From: Metopolophium dirhodum
Taxonomy: Eukaryota; Arthropoda; Insecta; Hemiptera; Aphididae
Length of the DNA stretch: 64,000 nt
Direction of reading: 5' to 3'
Assembly (NCBI RefSeq): GCF_019925205.1
Contig: NC_083560.1
Span: 42,268,270-42,332,269 of the forward strand
Under the pieces are notes generated by a model, which did not search any database, was not told the DNA's origin, and saw only the letters and a program-made list of their open reading frames with translations. Shown here piece after piece: positions 1 to 11,965 of this stretch (position 1 is the first letter of the stretch; each line of letters opens with the position of its first letter). Both the position numbers and the translations under genes were made by a program.

Positions 1-1
1 T

Positions 2-340
2 GTTTCCGAATTAGGTTTAAAAATAGACAAAATACAGAATTCAAAAACAAATTTAAAAAAGATTAACTTTCAAATGCCAGAATTAAAAAATTTACACCAA
101 TCCGCCCGAAAATTAGACGAAATTGTAAATGATATAGACAAAGAATTGGAAAACGTCGTAACCAATAACTATCAGGATTTACACATTTATGGATTGTATT
201 TAATAGGGGCTCTCGTAGGATATTTGGTAATTCATACAATTATTACTAAAATAAAATTATATTGTAGAGGAGAGAGAGGGCCAAGGGAAATGGTTACCAG
301 AACCAGAGGTAGAAGGCTACACGAAGATAATATAATGTAA
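2..340 (+). CDS. C-terminal part of an envelope-like retroelement protein (partial)
   Basis: The frame is open from the window edge to a TAA at 338-340, so the protein starts upstream; the first ATG is at 74. The visible part has a helical, Asn/Asp/Glu-rich stretch, then a hydrophobic segment of about 20 residues (around LYLIGALVGYLVIHTI), then a short basic tail. A stalk, one membrane anchor and a basic tail is the arrangement at the end of envelope/fusion-like proteins of insect Ty3/Gypsy (errantivirus-type) elements. No LTR or polypurine tract could be recognised downstream. It could instead be the end of an unrelated single-pass membrane protein. The family call is inference from architecture. 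Confidence 0.4.
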   Translation, partial: VSELGLKIDKIQNSKTNLKKINFQMPELKNLHQSARKLDEIVNDIDKELENVVTNNYQDLHIYGLYLIGALVGYLVIHTIITKIKLYCRGERGPREMVTRTRGRRLHEDNIM

Positions 341-1293
341 TTAATGTACCAATCAAATAGACAATAATATGGTAAGTAATGGCTCAGCGACTGAAAACTA
401 CTTGGTAAATTTCTAATATTACATATAATACTATATTAGTGCATAATTTGTATAATATTAATCATATTAAATATTAATCGTTCATACTATTTTATCATCC
501 ATTACAATTCATGTACAATATTTTTTTTAGTTAACTATTTGCTTAATCGTCATTATTCAGTCATAACTATATAGGTAACACTATTTCTAAACAAGGATTT
601 TGAAGTTTAAACAATATATTTAATATTTATAATATATGATATGACTAGTGTATCATAATAATTAAAATAACGTGTCAATGGTTTTTTAACAATTTATTAA
701 ATTATTGTATGTTTATTATTATTATTATTTATTACAGGTAATATTTAATTAGGTTTATAAATTATATTATAGCAAGATGTATTGATACACCTTGATTATA
801 GATTTGTCGTCTATACCTACGATATTTATATTATCATTTTTATTATTATTTTAATACAGTAGAATACCTATTAATCGAATTAATAATTCTTAACTTGGTG
901 TAAAATGGGAATTTAAACCTTTTTTCCCAAGAAAATTTGAAAAAAATACATTTTTAATGTAAAAATACTGTGTTATTGAATTAATAACCAATCCAAGTTT
1001 AGCCAAAAATTAGTGCTCTACTGTTGAGTTTATTTATAGTTAACTAGTACAGTTTTGATTAATAAAAATTTTTCTTATATGTATTTGTATTAAGTTAAAA
1101 TAAATATGACCTAAACTCTAGGTCCTAGATAATCTAAACAATTTTGAATAAAAGATTTTCTGGAACGGTTCATTTTAACATCAATTGGCTGATAGTTCCC
1201 ATCTCTTCCTCATATTTTCCATATCCATAAAATATTCATAATTTGTTATTGTATATAAAATGGTTGTAACCAATACTGATGCGTAACCACTAC
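341..1293. other. AT-rich DNA without recognisable feature
   Basis: Low-complexity AT-rich sequence. I see no long ORF, no LTR and no repeat shared with the rest of the window. Confidence 0.5.
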
Positions 1294-1590
1294 CTAACGT
1301 GTCGGGAGTAGCGCCGTAGTAGAAGGCAAGTTATTTGACTGGGTCGAATCCAGCACTCGCTGACGCGGTTATACGAAACCCATCGATCTATCTCGAACGA
1401 GAGCAGCCGGCGGGGGACCGCCAGCCTGGCGCCCGGGCGCCCTGACGAAACCCGTCGGAGGGATGTGACCGCGTCGAAAAAAGGCGTGAAGGAGCCGCCC
1501 TCATGACATATGGCTAAAGGTGTAAAAACCCCCGAGGGAATGGTCTTATAACTCCCCGTCACACAGTGGTTAGTAATGTATATAAAATGG
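1294..1590 (+). mobile_element. 3' end of an R1-like non-LTR retrotransposon, copy A
   Basis: This GC-rich segment is repeated almost exactly at about 3172-3461 and, more diverged, at about 60510-60770. Shared landmarks are the GGGAGTAGCGCC block, CGAGGGAATGGTCTTAT, and CACACAGTGGTTAGTAATG near the end. It stops at 1590, and the next bases are a 28S rDNA sequence that begins at the known R1 insertion point. R1 elements insert at that site in arthropod 28S genes, so I read this as an R1-clade 3' untranslated region. No coding sequence of the element is attached here. Confidence 0.55.
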
Positions 1591-1619
1591 TATCTAGCGA
1601 AACCACAGCCAAGGGCTTG
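1591..1619 (+). rRNA. 28S rDNA fragment at the R1 insertion site
   Basis: TATCTAGCGAAACCACAGCC followed by AAGG matches the conserved 28S region immediately downstream of the arthropod R1 target site. After about 24 bases the match breaks: the expected GAACGG is missing, although GCTTG follows. This is a short truncated piece, not an rRNA gene. It is directly fused to the element end at 1590, which identifies the element class and suggests origin from an rDNA unit. Confidence 0.65.
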
Positions 1620-2640
1620 TGCGTTTCGCTGGGCGTCGCGGGGATGACGGACCGCGGCGCTCGCCGAAGGCCGGGGCGTCCTTGACGCGGTAGATGGATA
1701 CTGACTTTTAAATTTGCTAACACCGAGCCATTGTCCCACTTACGGCTGGTTAAGTGAACCTACCGGTGACACGAGACTCGATACCACGAGCCCTGCGAGG
1801 TCGGCCCGCGTAGCGGACCTCCTCTGGGGGTAGAGGGACCGAGTTCAGTCAAAAAACCACTCGCGGCGGTCCTCGCCTGTGGCCGGGCCGGTCGTCGGGT
1901 AAGAACCGGGGTTCGAGCAGCCCGTCTCGCTGCCCTGTGGGGCGACGAGGCGGGCTCTTATTCTTTGAAAATGAGTCACCTTCCCGCAAGTCCCGTGGAG
2001 TGGTGCCCGCGAAGGACACATCCGACCGTACACGGCGGCGGATCGAACCATCGAGCCCGACCGGCGGACCGACCTGCGGGTCGACGGGCTGACGCGAGTG
2101 GGCTGACGGTGCTAGACGGCCGGACCTCGGCGGCGCTCTCCTAACGGCGCGCGCCGCCGGGGGGCGGGTGGAGGGCACCATCGACTCAGACTCGCCAGGA
2201 CTCGACCAAGTCGAGCCCGGGCGATCACCGGCCAGGTCCCCGGGGCCCCCTCGCGGGACCCAGGAGACAAACGGCCATCGTAGCAAATACTTGTAAGCCC
2301 CAGGTCTCTCGCGGTAGGACTCGCTCCGATCGCGGCAGACTTGGGAGACCCGGTGAAAATCCGGCGCGAGGGAAGTACGCAGCGCGCTGGGCTGCTCGGA
2401 ACTCTAGCTCGCATAGTCCTTTAAAACCATGTACATTCGTAAAGATCTTAGGAACATGTCACGTCGATACGAGCGGTCAACGATACGATGATGCCAGCGC
2501 GCTAATGGCATAGTTCCAGAGACCTCCGGGCCCCTCGTTACGATCGCCCTAGGGCGTCGTCTCGAGAAACGTGATTACGCATTAACAATATCTTTGTCCG
2601 CTCTCTATCCGATCATTCGGTGGCGGCGCACGTGGAAATC
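1620..2640. other. GC-rich block of unknown identity between two R1-like ends
   Basis: About 1 kb of strongly GC-rich DNA in an AT-rich window. Several overlapping frames stay open, but this is what high GC content produces and none gives a recognisable protein. It does not match 18S, 5.8S or the 28S core as I know them. Candidates are rDNA spacer or the 5' region of a second R1 copy in a tandem array; I cannot decide. Confidence 0.35.
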
Positions 2641-3461
2641 GTATTAGGTCTTCGGACACCGAGCTAGCCGAGCGTACACCAGTCCGCAGGGCAACCCACG
2701 CGGAGCGGATGCCGTCGCGCCTCGCCCCGACCGCGGACCTCTCAGGTATTCAAAGACGGCCGAGAGTTCACGGGCCCGGCCAACTCGTGAACGAACACGT
2801 GCAAGATGGAAGTCCGGCTGAGGGACACCCACCGACAAGCACCAAACCCGAGCATTCAGTACGGACACGGCACCCGGCGAATGAAAACCGTACCACTCAA
2901 AAAAGGTCGCACTGCGGCAGCGTAAGAACTGTTCCGATGCCGATGCTAGTGAGAAAAGAGTCGTTGTGAGTACTCTGCATAATGGATCCTTCAATCTCAT
3001 TCCGCGGATCGATGAGGAGAGCCCCACTGAAATCCGACAATGCTAACGCCCGAACGGTACCGATGCCCATCGAGCTTTGTGGCGTGCGTCCGGCCGACGC
3101 GCATGGGTCCCTCGCATGCTCGCGCTCGCCAGCCGCGCGCCCGCGACTTATGTTGATGGCCTCGTGGAGACTGTGGGAGTAGCGCCTTAGTAGAAAGGGA
3201 GCTATTTGACTGGGTCGAATCCAGCGCTCGCTGACGCGGTTATACGAAACCCACCGATCTATCTCGAACGAGAGCAGCCGGCGGGGGACCGTCAGTCTGA
3301 CGCCTGGGCGCCCTGACGAAACTCGTCGGAGGGATGTGACCGCGTCGTAAAAAGGCGTGAAGGAGCCGCCCTCGCGACATATGGCTAAAAATGTAAAAAC
3401 CCCCGAGGGAATGGTCTTATACTCCCCGTCACACAGTGGTTAGTAATGTATATAAAATGGT
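2641..3461 (+). mobile_element. 3' part of an R1-like element, copy B
   Basis: The last 290 bases repeat copy A almost exactly and end in the same ATGTATATAAAATGG. Upstream, 2860-3170 shares blocks with 60220-60510 (ACCGTACCACTCAA, TGCTAGTGRGAA, GAGCCCCACTG versus GAACCCCACTG), so homology reaches further into the element. Unlike copy A, this one is followed by ordinary AT-rich genomic DNA, not 28S. No intact ORF2 is seen. Confidence 0.5.
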
Positions 3462-3719
3462 AACACATCTAATAACTTACAGTTATACATATAGTTGATA
3501 TTGCAGTGGTTTCAAATAAAAATTACCAGGAGTCCATATATTTATATATCAAAGGTTTGTGGGCAAATATTGTCGTCAACCTTTTTTTTTTACTTATGTC
3601 ACATAAAAATTTAAAATGTATATAGATATAACGATCTGTGAGTTATGCACACAGCGCATAGACAAAGTACACTATACCTAAAAATATATGTTGTAATAAT
3701 AAAAAATAATAATTAAACC
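3462..3719. other. AT-rich flank without recognisable feature
   Basis: No ORF, no clear repeat membership. Confidence 0.4.
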
Positions 3720-4540
3720 CATCCAAAAATGTTCTGAATTCTAAAGGTGATACATTTTGGAAAATAAATTAATACAAGTACTATAATAAATATGATACTT
3801 ATAGTTTTATACTGGTAGACAATTTCATTTATAGACTATATTTGATATTTTGGTGGCCATAATTAGAAATATACAGCCATTTCGTATAGTATTGACTTTA
3901 TATTTATTTGAATACGATAATATTATTATAAATAAATATATTATTTATGAAAAAAAATTAAAAAATAATATAATAATATTATACAAAGAGTATTATAATA
4001 TAATTTAAAATTATACAGAAACTAGTTTAGACGACTAGGTGATTTTTTAAAAGTTGTCTTGGAATCCTTCTGCCACATTGTGGGCCGTGTGGGTGAAAAA
4101 TTCGCAAGATTTGCTTCTGCTTTCTCTCTACCTGCCTTAGCCTTATCCAAATCTAATTGGTCCGATGCTTTTTGAAGATTGGATGGTGGTTTACCATCAT
4201 TCGAAGAAGAAGAAGAATACATGTCGTTGGTAGTCTAAAACAAAACGATGAGATCATAACAATAATATTAAACATTAACTTAAATATTAATTATTGATGT
4301 ATAAAAAAATATAAATTATGTTTATGTTTACTATAGTTGTCACTTGTAGGTCTTATAAAAAAAAGAAATGTTAGGCAGTAACAATACGTTGTTTGGTTTA
4401 AATAATTTTCTACGTGCCTAATGGGAATTACATTTAAAAAATTTAACTATATAGGTAACGTAACTTGTTTCAACATGTAACATGTAAAAAGAAATATCAT
4501 TTGTACCAATATTAATATATAATATATATTTTAAAATATT
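3720..4540 (-). repeat. RepC dispersed repeat, copy 1 (partial, minus orientation)
   Basis: On the minus strand this carries, in order, the RepC upstream block (about 4240-4540, shared with 21540-21790 and 32660-32880), the small ORF (4022-4222), and the distal block with the TTTTGGAAAATAAATTAATA motif (about 3755-3940, shared with 17340-17510, 26400-26550 and 24070-24160). The middle 3' part seen in other copies is missing. Confidence 0.6.
4022..4222 (-). CDS. RepC small ORF, copy 1 (66 codons, intact)
   Basis: Hydrophilic, Ser- and Lys-rich peptide: a serine run near the N-terminus, NDGKP, NLQKA, a DKAKA segment with heptad-like charge pattern, and a C-terminal KKSPSR. The same peptide recurs at 18648-18839 (minus), 21861-22042, 22398-22454 and 33973-34155. 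In each copy the ATG sits 10-12 bases after a TTTTAG/TCTAAAAC-type AG, as if the ORF starts an exon just inside a 3' splice site. No signal peptide or membrane segment. Function unknown. It may be a repeat-borne gene or a duplicated host mini-gene that was spread with the repeat. Confidence 0.35.
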   Translation of the reverse strand: MYSSSSSNDGKPPSNLQKASDQLDLDKAKAGREKAEANLANFSPTRPTMWQKDSKTTFKKSPSRLN

Positions 4541-6703
4541 GAAAATACTCAAGATTTAGTTGGTATACATAGTATTAGGTAGGTATATAATCGTAAAAAT
4601 CTAAATGTATGTTTGTTAAACAAAGTGAGTACTTTTTGCAAAAAAAACTGTTACTGCAGTATAATTTACGTTATTGTTTTCTAAGTGCTAACAATAAAAG
4701 GTCATAATTATAGCTGGGAATATAATTTCCTAATTAAACCCAAAATATACCCTAACTTAATGTGTATTTGTCATAAAAATGTAAAATCGTGCACTTCATT
4801 TCATTTAGTTTTTAAACAAAAAATATTTTTACTGAATAAAAAGTTTCCTATTATTTTAAATAATTTTTTATATTGCATCATGCAGAGACCTAGGTGTCCT
4901 AATTGCTTATATGAATATTATGTAAGTGCAAGTTTTTTTTGAAATACAATTATTAAAAATAAACTAAATTAAATATTATAAATAAACGATAATTTTATAT
5001 ACATATTGTAATATCAATAGCATCTGTGAAAAAAATAGAAAGTATAGGAAAATTATAATCACGGCAGTGTCATAAACACAAAAAAATAATTAAGGTTACA
5101 TAAAATAAATGAAAAATATTATTTTTAACAATTGAATTAGTTTTTTTTATTACTAATGACTATATTAAAACATTCTGGTTTATTGAAGTCGTGTTGACTT
5201 AACACCAAAGGCTAAACTAACAGTAAAAAAAACAATTTTACTCGAAGATGATTGAAATAAGCATAACCTTTGAGATTCGAAAATTTCATTGTTTACGTAC
5301 GGTGGTATTAAATAAGCAAATAATGTATTTTACGATGAATTTACAATTTTTAATTTATTAATTATAACATTTATACAGAAATTAAAAATTAATAAAATAT
5401 TTAAAAGTATAACATCGTTAAATTCAAAAATCAAATAACTTTTTTACGACCAATAAAACTGACTCTGCAGATAAAGCATTTTCAAAAGATATTTTGCTAG
5501 CTGAAGCAATCCTGCATGTTGAAAATCGAGCATATTTTACATAACAGATCATATTATGTCCCGATGAAAAAACTGATCAAATTGTCACCTTATATAAATA
5601 AAATCAATATTTCTTACTGTTATAAAAATGGTGTAAAAATGAATTGTTGTCTTTATATTGATATACAAGAGAGCAGAAGAAATAACGATACAAAATACAG
5701 AAATATTTTAATGTTGAACATATATATACTGCGTTTTGAATAAAAGCTTATCGTTTTTGGGATGGGTTTTTATAAAAAAATCTTATCGATGATTCATTCC
5801 TTGGAGATCTAGTAATGTAATTAAAGATTTAATCATATTTAAGTGATGACATTTACCATTCTCATATTTAAATGTCGTTAAATATTGATAAATTCTGGTT
5901 AGGAGTTACGAGATTATGACTATTTTCATTACAAGTTTAAGAAATAATGGAATACAATATATAATTGAAATCATATTATTTTACATTTTCATTTTATTTT
6001 ATTTTAGAATCTAATCTTAGCATATATTAAATATTTAATTTTACTCCATACCACTAAACATCTAAACAAGCATTGCACTTAAAGGAAATAGATTCATTGT
6101 TCTAACCATATTAATAGTTTAATTAACATATTACTAATATTATTCGTTATTATAATGTTATAATAATATTGTAAAACAAAAAATTGCTGTCTGGGGTTTT
6201 AACACTTATATTTTTTAAAATTATCACGGTAAAAATGTTAAAAATTGAAAATTTGAAATATACATATATTTAATACGCTGTATTAAAATTATATTATAAA
6301 TTATAATAAAAGTTTAATGATTTCTAATAAAAATAAGAAAGAAAGAAGTCACTGTGGTATTTTTAAGAGGATTTAAGTGCAATATTCCTTTTTTATCTAT
6401 CAACACAGATAAACGCAATCTTAAAGTAAAATCACATAGTATGTATTGCAAAAGTTATTGAAAATAATATTAAAGTATTATGAGTTTTATATTTTATTAT
6501 AATCTGATAAAAAAATTTGTTCTTTTAAATGGATATCAAATTGTTTTGAAACAATATTAAAAAAAAAATCAAAATAATATTTGTAGGAGGGCCAAAGAGA
6601 GAAGCAAAATAGTTGGCTGACATATTCTTAAATATTCTTATAAATATATATAGATCTGAAAAAAAAATTTAAAAAAAATAATAATTATATATTTATATAT
6701 CCA
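4541..6703. other. AT-rich intergenic DNA with one short repeat fragment
   Basis: Open frames at 4685-4942 and 5516-5743 have no recognisable domain and look like chance in AT-rich DNA. About 5785-5890 is a fragment of the RepD family (CATTCCTTGGAGAT...ATGACATTTACCATTCTCATA), shared with 13940-14030 and 26800-26870. I see nothing else. Confidence 0.45.
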
Positions 6704-8540
6704 TTAATATATTCTGTTGTATATCCTCGGGTACAATGCGATCTTTTCATTATAGCGGTATCTATGTTGTGGTATCTCGTTACGCCATTTAACCTTTATC
6801 ATATCCGTGGCCTTCTCAGCAATCATTATGACCACCTTTGGAGTTGGTGCTGACTAGCGTGGGCATGATGGACGAGTCCACCACCCAGAGCTTGGAGACG
6901 CTGTACACCTGGAGCATTGGGTCCACCACGGCGGTCTTATCCCACTTGGGACCCATCTTGGTGGTACCGACTGGGTGGTATGTCGAAACGGTGTAGTGCC
7001 GGATCATGCATTACTAGTAGGCGTGAGAGTGTCACGGCAAGGTCTGACAACTGGGGAACGGTGCGTCGTTCAGATGGCTGCCGATCTTGTAGAGAGACCC
7101 GGTCCTGGTCATTTCCAATACAAACTTGACGCCCCTCACTAGCGTTTCCACGTCCTCCCTGGCAGTCAAGTAGTTGGGCAAGATCTTGGGATACATGATT
7201 GGGTTTGACAGTATTTCGCCTCGGCTCTTGGGCTTCAACAATATCTGCAGATATACAATATGAAATGTTGATTATGTATTTATGTACATCCTATTATTGC
7301 CTATTAGACTTTGAATATTCTCAGTTCAGATTTAGATCACTATTATAATAAAACCATTGAACATATTTTCAGATATAATATAGGTCTATGAAATTATGAT
7401 TTTATTTTTCAAATATCTTAGAAAAATTATGTTCCTTGACAGCGCCAAGTCCTTATAAATATTAAAAAATATCTATGTAATGAATAATCCATGTTCAATT
7501 TCCATGTAAAACATTTAATGCAAAACAAAATAATCAGAAAACAAATCAGCTTCGTAAGTAGTATAAACTATTATCGATATATTAACTATTTAAGTATATG
7601 AGAACAATGTTTTGTTCAAGCATATCTGTGTATAATATACGTGTATTGTGTATTTGACTCTGATATACTCTATGCAATTTAAATCTTATATTTCTTTAAA
7701 CATTTTCCTTACTGGTAAAGCAGACCAAACGTCTTTGTCAAGAATTAATTTATACATCGATTGATAACACATTTCTTTTAGCCAGTGAGCTTTCCACGTT
7801 GTTTTATATGATAAAAATAAATATAGTATCTCATCTTTGTTGATCAAAAACATCAGACCACCAATTCCAATGTGGTCTTGTAGGTTTTTCCCGAAGTTTA
7901 AATCGGATATAATGGGTGTACCCATTTCTGCAAGATGTTTTTCAGGACCTTTGCCCGATAGCATAAGTACCTGTGGAGAATTTATAGGTCCTGCTGATTT
8001 TTATGCACCCGAACGTAACGAATCGAGATTTTCGCTTCTCCTATGCGTTAGTGACACCTGTACAACAAGCAAAAGAGTATAATACCCGAACGTAATACAT
8101 AATGTTATTTTTTACCATTTAAACACCGGACGTGATGTTTGTTATAGGATCAATTTTAATGCATGTGACCATTGTGTTGAGGATAACGTGCAAGTTCTTT
8201 CGGAGTATGGCTGGTCTCAAGAATGCCTTCACCGTACTGCACCTTGAACCATTTCTGATGGTTCCTTGTGGTACCATAAAACCCTTTTGACGTTGTCCAT
8301 TGATGTCGTGTATATCGTACACCATTTCTTGTCCGGCCGAGTGAATGCTTGAGCTACTGAAGTTTTGTACGACGCTTCTGACACCGTTAAATAGTTACCA
8401 TCCTACTGGTATGGGTTATTCGCTAAGGATGAGTCTTTGTTGTCTTCCGATTTTTTAAAGTAGTGTAGCACGTCATTGTACCCCCAACCTTATTACCTTG
8501 TTTCAACCAGTTTTCAAAGTCATTTGGGTTTCCACGCACA

Positions 8541-9712
8541 TACAGCATATTGTTTAAAACTCTGGACCCGCCTAGAACTTTACCACGAGGCCAATAACAC
8601 CTTTTATCATTCATAGCTGAAATATAATATAATAATAATTATACTAAATAGGTATTTAGTATGTACTGTATGCATGTATGTATGTGTATGTACTTTATTG
8701 TTATTCAAAAACAAATAATTGTGGATACGTGAAAATTTATCTGAATGTTTATATTTTCATTTTCTATATACCATAAAATGTTGAAAATATTTTTTTTGGT
8801 TTTTTTTTCTGTAAATATCAATACAATTTTATTTGTTGGGTAAAATAGCGTGAACATTTAATGTAAGGCTCCTGATATGTTGTTACAATAGCAGTTGATA
8901 AAATATATTAAAAATGTTAAGTCACATTCAAAAACAGATTAAAAAGAGTGTTAAGTGGATGTCACTCTGCTGTACAGTAGGTTACAAGTGGGTCACTGTA
9001 ATTAATGGTGTTAAATTCAATGATATAGTAGCATTGTATAAGAAAAACAATTCTGAGCTAAAACTGTCAATCAGCCTAAAATATAGCTAAATATATTTGA
9101 TGATATAATTGTGAATAAAGTAATTTATATATTCACCTATTTACGTGGAACCTTGTTTTAAATTTTCAATGTTTGGCTATAAAAGTTGAACATTTTAATA
9201 GTTCTTAACTACAAAATAATTATTTAAATTTGATACATTTTGTGAAAATTCAAAATTTAAATGCTTATAAAAATAAAATGTGCCTATTAATATTTTTCAA
9301 TCGTTATTGTAACAATATATCAGGAGCCTTATGTTAAATTTTCAATGTTTTTTACACAACAAATAATATTTTGTTGATATTTATAGAAAAAAATTTATAA
9401 AAAGATAAAAAAAATCAAAACTGACATTATCCGTAATCAGATCAAAAAAATACAAAATAAAATTACAAAATTGCATGGTGTATGGAAAATGAAAATATAA
9501 ACATTCAGATAAATTTTCACATATCCACAATTATTTGTTTTTGAATAACAATAAAGTACATACACATACATACATGCATACAGTACATACTAAATACCTA
9601 TTTAGTATAATTATTATTATATTATATTTCAGCTATGAATGATAAAAGGTGTAATTGGCCTCGTGGTAAAGTTCTAGGCGGGTCCAGAGTTTTAAACAAT
9701 ATGCTGTATGTG
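8541..9712. repeat. Inverted duplication containing a copy of GMC exon 3
   Basis: Left arm about 8541-8930 and right arm about 9290-9712 are reverse complements with a spacer of about 360 bases. The right arm carries, in plus orientation, the intron end, the TTTCAG acceptor and the first about 75 bases of the GMC exon (from 9634) up to CTGTATGTGCG, with a TAT-to-AAT change. Outside the exon, both arms are RepA repeat sequence. Confidence 0.8.
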
Positions 9713-10292
9713 CGTGAAAAATTTCATTTTATTTGCTTTTCAACATTTTTTTTGATATAGATAGACAAACTTATAATTAATCTTGTTCTACATTTTCAAA
9801 TCTTAGATTTAAAAAAAAAAAAATTTATGAATTCTCAACTCAAAATAATTTGCTAATTTTCGTCATTTTTACGTATTTTGTCAATTTTGTACTTTAAATG
9901 CTTATAAAAAAAACTGTGACCAAGAGCCAGTTGTAACATCTCCGATTAAAGTTAACCAAAGTTTAATTGGCTGAATTTTCCAGTTATGAAATCCGTTATC
10001 AGCTGATTAAGCGTAATCGATGTGTATATTCCTAGACGTTACAACTGGTCCTAATGATTTTTAATATTTTTCAAATGCCATTATAACAATAATTAAGAAG
10101 AGGCCTTTTATTAAAATATACATGCTTTTTTAACCAACAAATGAAGTTTTATTGACATTCATACAAAAAAAGATGTCCCTAAACAGTTCAAAAGAAATCA
10201 GAATATTTTTAAAATTATATCGTGTAAAGAAAATACAAATATTTACAACCAGAGAAAATGTCATGCTTATACGTTCATTTGTTTTAGAGTTA

Positions 10293-11965
10293 TAGTCCAG
10301 GCAAATTAAATAAAATAGCGGAAAAAAAAGCTGGAAAGCTGAATTTTGGTATACACCTTTATTGAAGGGTACTAAGTAACATACTAAAAGTCTCCTAAGA
10401 TTTGATGACCGCTACCTCCGCTAGAGCGCGCTTTGTGCAAGAAAAATCAGTTTTTCTCAAATAACTCGGTTGTTATTAAGATTATAAGAAAAATACCTAT
10501 ATACTATATTATAGAAGAGGTGATTACCTATAAAAAATGTACTTACAATATATTTCGTGGGATCAATATTTACCTTGATAATCGGACATCCAATATTATA
10601 GAATTGGTAATTTCTGTCTTACGGCGTCCGTAATTGTGACTAACACAGTTTTTTTTTTGTATTAATTTTGTATAAATGAGCGGTTTATTGTTTTATAATT
10701 ATTATCTAAACATAAAATAACTATTACATATAGAGGTAACCGGTAGGTATATAATAATACAAATTAATATTGGTTAATATCGCGATGACACAATTTCGGT
10801 TACTGCTCGACAAACAAAATATTATTTATTTATTAACTTAAACAAAACTTTATTTATAACATAATCATCTTAATTTTTATGTAATTTTGGTCGTTTTTGA
10901 ACACTAGTAGTAGGTGTATCATCATCACTGCAATGTACCTATTTGAATAACACGACATCGAAATAATTTATATAGAAAAATAATCTATTATTTTGTTTAA
11001 AATATATAATTATTATCTTGTTATGTTAAATGCAGTTTATCAATTTTGACTGATTTGTGTTACTATTGGTTATAAATAGTATATATTTGTATGTCCTGTT
11101 ATAATAACTACCATCATAAAACCTATTACTCTTACTATAGGAATACCCCATAGTGGCCCGTACATAGTATTTCTTTAAAAATAACTTTAACTATCGCGAA
11201 TCAGTTCGTGTCGCGCTAATCTACTTCAGTCGTGTGTCTGTAATGTAATAGAGCTTATCGTGTCAATACGTCGCTATATACGACGCGTATTTTTGATTAT
11301 ATTGTTTTCGATCATGTATATTATATCATTTTAATTATTATTCATCGATTATTTTTTATTTGAAATTAGTTAATAGAAGTAGATAGGTATGTCTTTAAGT
11401 AAGTGCTGCAATTGTGAAAATCTAATTAACTTGGAAAGTGAGGTGGTAACTTTAAAATCTAAAGGTTTAGATTCATTAATAAGTTCAAGTAAACAAAGAT
11501 TTGACGACAAGTGGTTAAAATTTAACGAAAATATAAAAGTGCACCCAAAATGTCGTAAGGATTACACCCGACCGCAAAGTATCAAAGCTGCAATCAATGC
11601 AGTAAATGCAACGAAGGATTTACGCGGAACCAGTTACACCTCACCAACAAAAGGAAAATTAAGGTCAGCTATACCAGAATTTAATTTTAAGTTGCAATGT
11701 TTGTTTTGTGATGAAGTCATAGATGACGAGTTTTTTAAAAAAGAGAAAAAAAAGAAAATTGAAAATAGATTAGACCTAACCGAGTTATTTGAGAAAAACT
11801 GATTTTTCTTGCACAAAGCGCGCTCTAGCGGAGGTAGCGGTCATCAAATCTTAGGGGACTTTTAGTATGTTACTTAGTACCCTTCAATAAAGGTGTATAC
11901 CAAAATTCAGCTTTCCAGCTTTTTTTCCGCTATTTGTCAAAAATGAGTCTAATTTGCCTGGACTA
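10293..11965. mobile_element. 1.67-kb terminal-inverted-repeat DNA transposon with TTA target duplication
   Basis: Terminal inverted repeats of about 180 bases (10293-10472 and 11779-11965) begin TAGTCCAGGCAAATTA; the left arm lacks about 12 bases near its end. The element is flanked by TTA on both sides (10290-10292 and 11966-11968). The paralogous RepA copy at about 15450 reads GTTTTAGAGTTACACCAATA without the insert, which gives the empty site and confirms a 3-bp TTA duplication. A TTA/TAA target is typical of the PIF/Harbinger superfamily, but no transposase is present, so the assignment is tentative. The ORF at 11389-11802 runs into the right repeat. Confidence 0.8.
11389..11802 (+). CDS. 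Cys-rich uncharacterised protein inside the TIR transposon
   Basis: 137 residues. The N-terminus has CCNCENLINL; then comes a segment with LISSSKQRFDDKW and VHPKCRKDYTRP; then CLFCDEVIDD; then a lysine-rich stretch (KKEKKKK). The paired CxxC, HxxC and CxxC motifs suggest a zinc-binding N-terminal module. The last about eight codons are encoded by the right terminal repeat, so the natural C-terminus has probably been lost and this is likely the truncated start of a larger element-encoded protein. I do not recognise the family with confidence. Confidence 0.5.
   Translation: MSLSKCCNCENLINLESEVVTLKSKGLDSLISSSKQRFDDKWLKFNENIKVHPKCRKDYTRPQSIKAAINAVNATKDLRGTSYTSPTKGKLRSAIPEFNFKLQCLFCDEVIDDEFFKKEKKKKIENRLDLTELFEKN

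Noticed and set aside
1849..2414. Long overlapping minus-strand open frames in the GC-rich block
   Set aside because: Rich in Arg, Pro and Gly in every frame, as expected from GC-rich non-coding DNA; no motif and no splice context.
2644..3182. Plus and minus frames within R1-like copy B
   Set aside because: They lie in a conserved 3' untranslated-type region; only the word ENRTTQ is shared with copy C, and the frames are not otherwise conserved.
6917..7129. Plus-strand frame over the GMC C-terminal exon
   Set aside because: It is antisense to a clear GMC coding match on the minus strand.
11634..11816. Minus-strand frame starting in the terminal repeat, similar to the frame at 10433
   Set aside because: The similarity arises because both starts lie in the two copies of the terminal inverted repeat; it is antisense to the Cys-rich ORF.
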